From contig NZ_JAAAWN010000007.1 in the NCBI RefSeq assembly GCF_010500865.1, forward strand, positions 1-53,571: a stretch of 53,571 nt of DNA. Reading direction: 5' to 3'. Numbering within the stretch: position 1 is the stretch's first letter; each line of letters starts with the position of its first letter. Shown in pieces: positions 47,608-53,571 of this stretch. The notes below the pieces were generated by a model that was not told where the DNA came from, searched no databases, and saw only the letters and a program-made list of their open reading frames with translations. A program made the position numbers and the translations under genes. Source of the DNA: Alteromonas profundi. GTDB taxonomy: Bacteria > Pseudomonadota > Gammaproteobacteria > Enterobacterales > Alteromonadaceae.

Positions 47608-49404
47608 TTATTCTGCGGGGGTAGCAGTGTTCTTTTGCTGAGCGTCCCACAAGGTGGCATAAATACCAGCTTTTTGTAGTAGTTGCGTGTGGCTACCATG
47701 CTCAACAATTTCACCGTTACTCATAACTAAAATGACATCTGCATCTACTATTGTGGAGAGCCTATGAGCAATGACCAAACTAGTATGGCCTTTTGCCGCA
47801 TCACGAAGCGCATCAAGTATGACCTGTTCAGAGCCACTATCAAGCGATGATGTGGCCTCGTCAAATACCATTATTGGCGCCCCTTTTAAGAGTGCACGGG
47901 CGATGGCAACTCGCTGTTTTTCTCCGCCTGAGAGTTTGAGCCCCCGTTCGCCAACCGTAGTGTCTAAACCGTCAGGTAACTTGGCTATAAACGGAGTAAG
48001 GTGGGCCAGCTCGATAGCCTTGGCAATGGCGTCTTCATCTGCCTGCGGGTTTCCATAAGCAATATTTTCTTTTAACGTGGTATTAAACAACACTGTGTCT
48101 TGCGGCACGATAGCAATATGGCTACGCAAACTCTGTTGGGTTAGCCCGCGTATATCTTCACCATTGATGCGAATAGCGCCGTCATTCACGTCATAAAAGC
48201 GAAACAGCAGTTTCATGATGGTAGATTTTCCAGCGCCGCTTTCCCCTACTATGGCCACCTTTTGGCCAGCTTTAACGTTAAAACTAATCCCATTTAGGAT
48301 AGCGCGAGGGGGGTGATAGCGAAAGTGTACCTGATCGAATTGTATAGAGGCAGTGGGCGCATGTAGTGCTCGGGCGTCAGGTTTGTCTACTACAGCCGGC
48401 GATTGAGCTAATAGCGCGAACAAATTATCGATGTTGGCTAAAGAGCCCCGAATCTCGCGGTATACAAAGCCTAAAAAATTAAGTGGCATAAATATTTGCA
48501 TGGTGAATGCGTTAATAAGGACAAAATCACCGATGGTCATATTGCCGTTAATAACCCCAAACGCAGCGTTTGCCATCATTGCGGTCATAGCAATAGCGAT
48601 AATGCTGGCTTGCCCCGCATTTAGGGCGAATAACGATAAACGGTTTTTCCGCCGGGCAACTTCCCAATTCGCTAAATCACTGTCGTAGCGATTAGCTTCA
48701 AAGGTTTCATTATTGAAATATTTTACGGTTTCAAAGTTAAGCAAGCTATCAACTGCGCGGGAATTGGTGGTTGAATCGGCTTCGTTCATTTGTTGTACGT
48801 AGCGGGTACGCCAGTCAGTGGCTTTTTTAGAAAAAGCCACATAGCAAATAACACTAACTACAATGATAAGAGCAAACGACACGCCAAATTGAAATAAGAG
48901 CAGACCCACTACCAGTGAAATTTCGAGCAAGGTGGGCACAATATTAAACACCATAAAGCGCATCAAGAAACTGATACCTGTAGTGCCTCGTTCAATATCT
49001 CTTGAAAGGCCGCCGGTACGACGATTTAAATGAAAACCTAAGTCTAAATGATGCAGGTGGTTAAAAACTTTTAACCCCAGCCGCCGCATAGCCCGTTCGG
49101 TAACACGACCAAACAGGGTATCTCGTATTTCACCGAGTAATACATTCAACAGCCGTAAAACGCCATAGGCTACAATGAGACTAATTGGCACAGCAATAGC
49201 AAGGGTGGTTAAGTCGCCGTTTAAACTATCTACCGTATACTTAAGTACATAAGGAAGCCCGATACTGGCGAGTTTTGCTGCCACAAGACACACCAGAGCA
49301 AGCGCAACGCGACTTTTAAACTCGAGTAGATACGGCCAAAGCTGGCGCAGAACTTGCCATTTTACGGGGGCATTATCGTGAACGGTGTAGTTGCGTGGTC
49401 GCAT
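47608..49404 (-). CDS. Atm1-type ABC exporter (fused permease/ATPase)
   Basis: 598 aa half-transporter. A six-helix ABC membrane domain (about 30-320) has the Atm1/ABCB7 hallmarks HLNRRTGGLSRDIERGT (about 125-141) and ETVKYFNNE (about 225-233), which line the glutathione-binding site in Atm1 structures. The ATPase domain has Walker A GESGAGKST (387-395), LSGGEKQRVAIARAL and IMVFDEATSSLD. Bacterial Atm1 proteins export glutathione-metal or glutathione-persulfide species. It leads a likely three-gene operon. Confidence 0.93.
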   Translation of the reverse strand: MRPRNYTVHDNAPVKWQVLRQLWPYLLEFKSRVALALVCLVAAKLASIGLPYVLKYTVDSLNGDLTTLAIAVPISLIVAYGVLRLLNVLLGEIRDTLFGRVTERAMRRLGLKVFNHLHHLDLGFHLNRRTGGLSRDIERGTTGISFLMRFMVFNIVPTLLEISLVVGLLLFQFGVSFALIIVVSVICYVAFSKKATDWRTRYVQQMNEADSTTNSRAVDSLLNFETVKYFNNETFEANRYDSDLANWEVARRKNRLSLFALNAGQASIIAIAMTAMMANAAFGVINGNMTIGDFVLINAFTMQIFMPLNFLGFVYREIRGSLANIDNLFALLAQSPAVVDKPDARALHAPTASIQFDQVHFRYHPPRAILNGISFNVKAGQKVAIVGESGAGKSTIMKLLFRFYDVNDGAIRINGEDIRGLTQQSLRSHIAIVPQDTVLFNTTLKENIAYGNPQADEDAIAKAIELAHLTPFIAKLPDGLDTTVGERGLKLSGGEKQRVAIARALLKGAPIMVFDEATSSLDSGSEQVILDALRDAAKGHTSLVIAHRLSTIVDADVILVMSNGEIVEHGSHTQLLQKAGIYATLWDAQQKNTATPAE

Positions 49405-49728
49405 GAAGAATGACTACTCTTTATTAGTGTTGTTATTGTTTGCAGGCTGTTACTTGATTATGGCCCAAAAGGTTCAAAGGGTAAGCATGAATGATTAGGG
49501 CAAGAAAGCCTGTCGTATATACCCTATAGTAAAGTTTTCCAAGGCTAAGTGCCATGCAAGAAAACAAGCTGGACGCCCTTTTAACGAGGAAAATAGAGGA
49601 GCACGAGAACGAATCATTATTATTTATACAGCCGTGATTATTTCATTCTGCTTTGCGCGGGCGTACACTAGGTATAATACACTGCAATACATCCATTTTT
49701 ATTGGTACAACCTGAATTGGGAGAAACT
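49405..49728 (+). promoter_or_regulatory. moaA upstream region with a TATAAT promoter
   Basis: A consensus -10 TATAAT lies at 49673-49678, with at best a weak -35 (GCTTTG, 49650-49655), so transcription should start near 49685. GGGAG (49719-49723) lies 5 nt before the TTG start at 49729. A 27-codon frame at 49554-49637 lies upstream of this promoter and is probably not a leader. No molybdenum-cofactor riboswitch was recognised. Confidence 0.55.
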
Positions 49729-50697
49729 TTGTTAGAAGATAGCTTTGGAAGACAATTTCATTACTTACGATTATCGTTAACGGAAGCGTGTAACTTTCGT
49801 TGTCAGTATTGTCTGCCCGATGGGTACCAAGGTCCTTCTAGTGATCAGTTTCTCAGCGCCAATGAAATTCAAACCCTGTTATACGCGTTCGCCGAATTAG
49901 GTACCTCTAAAGTTCGCTTAACCGGGGGCGAGCCCACCCTGCGACGAGACTTCCTTGATATATTAGCGCTTACTGCAAATACACCCGGTATTGAACGGGT
50001 AGCCATGACCACCCATGGAGCGCGCATGGCGAAGCATGCTAAAGCGTGGAAGCAAGCGGGCTTACACCAAGTTAATGTGAGCATTGATAGTTTAGACCCT
50101 CGTCAGTTTGCTGCCATCACAGGGCAAGATAAATTGAAAGAGGTTTTATCGGGCTTAGATGCGGCAGTAGAGGCTGAACTAGAAGTCAAAGTAAATACAG
50201 TATTGTTGAACGATTTTTCTGATGCTAGATTAAACCGTTTTCTGGGGTGGTTGAAAGAAATGCCCGTTACCTTACGTTTTATTGAGTTAATGGAAACGGG
50301 AGATTTACCACAGTTTTTTACCCAACAACATCAAAGCGGTGGCCCTTTACGGGAAACACTTATTGAAAATGGTTGGCAGCCTTTAATAAGGCGTAAAGAC
50401 GCAGGCCCCGCTCAAGAGTTCTTTCACCCTGATTATGCCGGGAAAATAGGTTTAATCATGCCTTACAGTAAAGATTTCTGTAAAAGTTGTAATCGACTTA
50501 GAGTAGCGGCAAACGGTAAATTGCATTTATGCTTATTTAGCGAACAGGGAATAGATATGCGAGACTTGTTGACTCACGGCGACGTTGAACAAGTGAAGCA
50601 TTTTTTAGTTGAATGTTTAGGGAAAAAACATGAAACCCATTTTCTGCACGAAGGTAATACAGGTGCGACCAAGCATTTAGCAATGCTTGGAGGCTAG
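49729..50697 (+). CDS. moaA: GTP 3',8-cyclase MoaA
   Basis: 322 aa from the TTG at 49729, set by GGGAG; an upstream TTG at 49702 would add nine residues. N-terminal radical-SAM cluster Cys21, Cys25, Cys28 (CNFRCQYC), then TGGEPTLRRD. The C-terminal second cluster is CKSC...LHLC with 13 residues before the third cysteine. The protein ends in the Gly-Gly required for activity. First step of molybdopterin synthesis. No moaC, D or E nearby. Confidence 0.96.
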   Translation: MLEDSFGRQFHYLRLSLTEACNFRCQYCLPDGYQGPSSDQFLSANEIQTLLYAFAELGTSKVRLTGGEPTLRRDFLDILALTANTPGIERVAMTTHGARMAKHAKAWKQAGLHQVNVSIDSLDPRQFAAITGQDKLKEVLSGLDAAVEAELEVKVNTVLLNDFSDARLNRFLGWLKEMPVTLRFIELMETGDLPQFFTQQHQSGGPLRETLIENGWQPLIRRKDAGPAQEFFHPDYAGKIGLIMPYSKDFCKSCNRLRVAANGKLHLCLFSEQGIDMRDLLTHGDVEQVKHFLVECLGKKHETHFLHEGNTGATKHLAMLGG

Positions 50698-50768
50698 CTT
50701 AGTCACTGTCAAAATAATAAAAAGTTAGCAATAACACATAACAATAAGAGTTGAATATAAGGAAATAT

Positions 50769-51296
50769 ATGCTTGTAAGAAATAGTGCTCGTCTCTCTTT
50801 TCATTATGTAACTGAAGCGGACAAAGAGTTTCTTTGGGAACTCGATCAAGATGAAGAAGTAATGCGCTATATCAACGGGGGGAAATTGTCGTCAAAGGAG
50901 GACATCGACAATATATTTATACCCCGGGTTTTAGCCTACTCAAACCCAGCATTAGGTTGGGGGTTATGGCGCGTAGAAACGCTTGATAGTAAAGAAAGTA
51001 TCGGCTGGATCCTTGTTCGTCCATTTGGTTTTTTTACGGCAACGCCAGAGATAGACAACGTTGAGCTTAGTTGGCGTTTCAAGCGCGCCTATTGGGGCAT
51101 GGGATATGCTACCGAGGCCGCCAAAGCGATAAAGGATGCGCTGTACTTAAATGGCATCGATCAATTCTCTGCCATAGCAAACCCTGACAATGCCGCCTCG
51201 ATAAATATTATGAAAAAGCTAGGTATGCGCTTTAGCCATGAACTTGAGTACAAAGATAGCGTATATCACGAAACGGTGGTGGTTTACGCTACCTGA
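50769..51296 (+). CDS. RimJ/RimL-type GNAT acetyltransferase
   Basis: 175 aa from the ATG at 50769, with AAGGAAAT just upstream; a TTG 18 bp earlier lacks support. Family pattern: W.LDQDEEVMRYING, ELSWRFKRAYWGMGYATEA (acetyl-CoA loop) and NPDNAASINIMKKLGM. Typical of acetyltransferases of ribosomal-protein N-termini or small molecules; target unknown. Its last 13 bp overlap the convergent response-regulator gene. Confidence 0.92.
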   Translation: MLVRNSARLSFHYVTEADKEFLWELDQDEEVMRYINGGKLSSKEDIDNIFIPRVLAYSNPALGWGLWRVETLDSKESIGWILVRPFGFFTATPEIDNVELSWRFKRAYWGMGYATEAAKAIKDALYLNGIDQFSAIANPDNAASINIMKKLGMRFSHELEYKDSVYHETVVVYAT

Positions 51297-52909
51297 AGCA
51301 GCCGGCTTTTAATATTCTCGTAACGAACCTGCTGTTCCTCGGATAACTTAGCGTTTTCTATGGAAAAACGGCAGCGTTTAATCAATTTTGCTATCCCAAC
51401 GGTGTCCCCTTGAGGGGCGCCGCGTTTGCTAATTAGCGCTTGTAGCAAATTAAGCGCAATGGCGGGGTTTTTGGGCATTATTTTAAAAGCTTGGTGAAAT
51501 ACCTCGAAAGATTTAGTGAGTTCGCCTTTTTGGTAATGTAATACGGCAGCATTGTTCAAGCTTCTTGGGCTTAGCGCTATGGTGGCCTTTTCTGTTTTCT
51601 CTTGTTTTATATATTGGCTAAGCAAGCTGTCGTTATCGCCATTATTGGCTTGTTTCAGCTCCAAGGTTTCCAGTATCTTTATTGAATTTCCCTGTAAACC
51701 AACTTCATGAAACGCTTTTGCTGTATCTATTAGTTCTTCTGCTGGCTTATCTTCCCAATGATCTAAATTAAGCGCTTCCATCATGGTTTTTGCTTTATCG
51801 CTATCGTTTTGTAAATAACACAAGCGGGCATTAATAACGTGCAGTTGCTCATTGACTTTAGCTTTAGGGTGGGCGGTTTTTAACTGTCTTAAATAGTCGT
51901 TGGTTTGTTTAACTATATTATTGGTATCAGCTGCATCAGCAGTCATAGCAAAATCGACCCCAGCTCGCGCCGCCGCAAGGTAGATATCGGGGGTATCGTG
52001 AATAGAGTCTTTACCATATCGCACCACTTTTTTTGCGCTATCGAATTGGCTTTTGTAATCGTGAGTAATACGCGAGAGTTGGTGCGCTTTTTGGTGGCGG
52101 GAAATATTTCTAGGAGAAATATCGCTGGCAACGGTGATACACTCTAACGCGTCATCAAAAGCGTGTTCCTTTATTTTAAGTTCCGATAATAGATCGTACG
52201 CAGGAAGCATAGTTTTACGGTTAAAGGCTAACTCAAGTACCGTTTTCTCCGCGTTGTCAAATTCTTCTAGTTGTACATAGCACTTGCTGAGTCCGAATTT
52301 GGCCCATGCGAAATCTTGCACATTGATAACCGCTTCAAAGAAGTCTTTGGCATCGTGGTAATGCGCGCAAAGCAACAGTAAGTCGCCCTTGGTTTTAAGC
52401 GCTAAGGGGAAATACTCAGCATTACGTGGCTCTATAAGAAAAGCATCGATAGCGTCTAATGCATCTTCAAAATTGCCTCTATCCATATGTTCGTAAACCT
52501 CAGCTAGAACCTTTTTTCGCCGGAGCACTTTAAAAAGGCGTTTGTCTAACTGATTTACAGAAAAAGGCTTTGCAAGGAATTCGTCGGGTTGTAACTCTAT
52601 TATAGCGTGCACGGCTTCGGGGCTGGTATCGGCGCTGGTAAACACAAAGCCGGTGGTTAAAGGAATAGTATGTTCAGCTCGTAACTGTTCAAAAAGCCCG
52701 TATCCTCCGTGATCTTCTCGGAGATCATATGCGCAAATAACTGCATCATAATGTTGATTCGTGAGGGCGGTAATGGCGTGAGAAGCGCGGTCGACATAGT
52801 CTACGTGCTGAAATCCAAGCTGGTCTAATGCATACTTCATGTGGCTTTTAGCTAGCGCCTGATCTTCTGCTATCAGTAACTGAGATTGCTTAGCTAAGTC
52901 GAGCTTCAT
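51284..52909 (-). CDS. Response regulator with receiver and TPR domains
   Basis: 541 aa from the ATG at 52909, which has GGGGGAT at good spacing; a GTG four codons upstream is the alternative. Receiver domain about 8-130: acidic pair Glu15-Asp16, Asp62 in CAYDLRED as phospho-acceptor, and the lysine in FLAKPFS. The rest is a solenoid of TPR-like helices (for example GNFEDALDAIDAFL, FAWAKFGLSKCYVQLEEFDNA split across 200-220, and ALNLLQAL near the end). There is no output enzyme or DNA-binding domain, as in VieB-like proteins, so it should act by protein contact. No kinase is adjacent. Confidence 0.9.
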   Translation of the reverse strand: MKLDLAKQSQLLIAEDQALAKSHMKYALDQLGFQHVDYVDRASHAITALTNQHYDAVICAYDLREDHGGYGLFEQLRAEHTIPLTTGFVFTSADTSPEAVHAIIELQPDEFLAKPFSVNQLDKRLFKVLRRKKVLAEVYEHMDRGNFEDALDAIDAFLIEPRNAEYFPLALKTKGDLLLLCAHYHDAKDFFEAVINVQDFAWAKFGLSKCYVQLEEFDNAEKTVLELAFNRKTMLPAYDLLSELKIKEHAFDDALECITVASDISPRNISRHQKAHQLSRITHDYKSQFDSAKKVVRYGKDSIHDTPDIYLAAARAGVDFAMTADAADTNNIVKQTNDYLRQLKTAHPKAKVNEQLHVINARLCYLQNDSDKAKTMMEALNLDHWEDKPAEELIDTAKAFHEVGLQGNSIKILETLELKQANNGDNDSLLSQYIKQEKTEKATIALSPRSLNNAAVLHYQKGELTKSFEVFHQAFKIMPKNPAIALNLLQALISKRGAPQGDTVGIAKLIKRCRFSIENAKLSEEQQVRYENIKSRLLQVA

Positions 52910-53042
52910 AATATCCCCCACATTAAATGCACATTGCTAGTGCCGCATTCAAAGTCTAGTCGTTAAACTCACGGGTTACCACAAGGAAATTGGCCAATAG
53001 ACCGTTTGGCATGATTAAAGAGCGTACGAACGATAGGAGAAG

Positions 53043-53309
53043 TGGTGGACGCTACTGTCGGCTCGCAACGAAGTTGTTGAACCAGTGATTGGCGTTTTGT
53101 ATTACGAAATGTGATATAAAATAAAGAGAAGTGGTGGACGCTGCTGTCGGCTCGCAACGAAGTTGTTGAACCAGTGATTGGCGTTTTGTATTACGAAAGG
53201 TGTTATAAAATAAAGAGAAGTGGTGGACGCTGCTGTCGGCTCGCAACGAAGTTGTTGAACCAGTGATTAGCGTTTTGTATTACGAAAGGTGATATAAAAT
53301 AAAGAGAAG
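53043..53309 (-). repeat. Three 89-bp tandem repeats carrying the tRNA-Val 3' end
   Basis: Units begin (plus strand) at 53043, 53132 and 53221, exactly 89 bp apart, and the intact tRNA at 53310 is next in the same phase. Read on the minus strand, each unit ends in CAG(T/C)AGCGTCCACCA, the tRNA-Val acceptor strand with CCA. Before it stands TCACTGGTTCAA, the start of the T arm. Between them about 19 nt (CAACTTCGTTGCGAGCCGA) replace the tRNA bases GCC. The insert can fold: GGTTC with GAGCC and CAAC with GTTG. The 5' half of a tRNA is missing. Units differ at only a few positions. Confidence 0.92.
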
Positions 53310-53385
53310 TGGTGGACGCTACTGGGCTTGAACCAGTGACCCTCGCCTTGTAAGGGCGATGCTCTCCCAACTGAGCTAAGCGTCC
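53310..53385 (-). tRNA. tRNA-Val (anticodon UAC), second in transcript
   Basis: 76 nt with encoded CCA. Acceptor GGACGCT/AGCGTCC, D-arm GCTC/GAGC, anticodon stem TCGCC/GGCGA with loop CTTACAA (anticodon TAC), variable loop GGGTC, T stem ACTGG/CCAGT with loop TTCAAGC. All stems pair perfectly. Identical to the copy 137 bp upstream in the direction of transcription. Confidence 0.97.
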
Positions 53386-53446
53386 ATCAAAATTTCAAAC
53401 TAAACAAACAGGATAATAAAAATACCATCGTTCCACTTAGAGAAAG

Positions 53447-53522
53447 TGGTGGACGCTACTGGGCTTGAACCAGTGACCCTCGCCTTGTAAGGGCGATGCT
53501 CTCCCAACTGAGCTAAGCGTCC
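53447..53522 (-). tRNA. tRNA-Val (anticodon UAC), first in transcript
   Basis: Same 76-nt sequence as the other copy. The 61-bp spacer between them appears again after this gene up to the end of the window, so an additional copy may lie beyond the edge. The promoter is outside the window. Confidence 0.97.
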
Positions 53523-53571
53523 ATCAAAATTTCAAACTAAACAAACAGGATAATAAAAATACCATCGTTCA

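Larger units (their letters stand above)
53310..53570. repeat. 137-bp direct duplication of tRNA-Val plus spacer
   Basis: The tRNA and the spacer (ATCAAAATTTC ... CCATCGTTC) are repeated with a 137-bp period; the second spacer is cut by the window end. The only visible difference is the last base, which is where the copy may end or diverge. Confidence 0.88.

Noticed and set aside
49554..49637. 27-codon frame before moaA, a possible leader peptide
   Set aside because: It lies upstream of the consensus TATAAT at 49673, so it would not be on the moaA transcript.
52969..53246. Two frames of 62-64 codons inside the 89-bp repeats, reminiscent of the Tpr protein of tyrT
   Set aside because: They begin at TTG, 89 is not a multiple of three so each unit shifts frame, and no ribosome site is seen; an RNA role is likelier than a protein.

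Overview
The window reads as chromosomal DNA of a marine gammaproteobacterium close to Alteromonas (Alteromonadaceae). This is inferred from the mid-40s GC impression, the gene complement (class II DAHP synthase, bioA opposed to bioBFCD, pqiABC, two HAE1 RND pumps, DUF2937, DUF3820, b561) and the character of the proteins; no search was run. There is no phage, intact insertion sequence, CRISPR array or rRNA. Gene density is high and the coding regions look intact.

Layout. 1-480: non-coding stretch with eight direct copies of an 8-base core (GACAGTCA). 0.5-10 kb: a membrane-anchored ClpP-fold protein, asd, a short-chain dehydrogenase, cytochrome b561, two divergent non-haem iron dioxygenase-like genes, and a LysR regulator divergent from a quinone-oxidoreductase-like gene. 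10.3-24 kb: a CBS protein, an RND efflux pair with a divergent TetR gene, a second RND pair, and pqiABC immediately upstream of that second pair on the same strand. 24-30.6 kb: asnS, a small membrane protein, a Na+/Ca2+ antiporter, a RimK-like ATP-grasp gene overlapping a GNAT gene, and two small genes. 30.7-36.6 kb: the biotin locus (bioA opposed to bioB-F-C-D, every junction in bioBFCD overlapping) with a candidate BirA operator and face-to-face promoters, then peptidase E. 36.7-40.4 kb: LMW protein-tyrosine phosphatase, btuC, btuD, class II DAHP synthase. 40.4-47 kb: an ABC-2 permease fused to an M1-type peptidase, its ATPase, and a divergent LytS/LytTR two-component pair. 47-53 kb: an Atm1-type exporter followed by DUF3820 and an unknown gene, then moaA, a GNAT gene and a REC-TPR response regulator.

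The right end (53.04-53.57 kb) is the most unusual region. Two identical tRNA-Val(UAC) genes on the minus strand lie in a 137-bp direct duplication. They are followed, in the direction of transcription, by three perfectly phased 89-bp repeats. Each repeat ends in the tRNA 3' acceptor strand plus CCA, and carries an enlarged T-arm-like hairpin in place of the rest of the tRNA. The layout recalls the repeats behind tyrT of E. coli (rtT RNA), but the sequence differs.

Several start sites were moved inward from the longest reading frame because a Shine-Dalgarno sequence, an ATGA overlap or a promoter supports the inner start (SDR, tetR, lysR, pqiB, pepE, btuD, the ABC ATPase, histidine kinase, response regulator, moaA, GNAT, REC-TPR, bioA).
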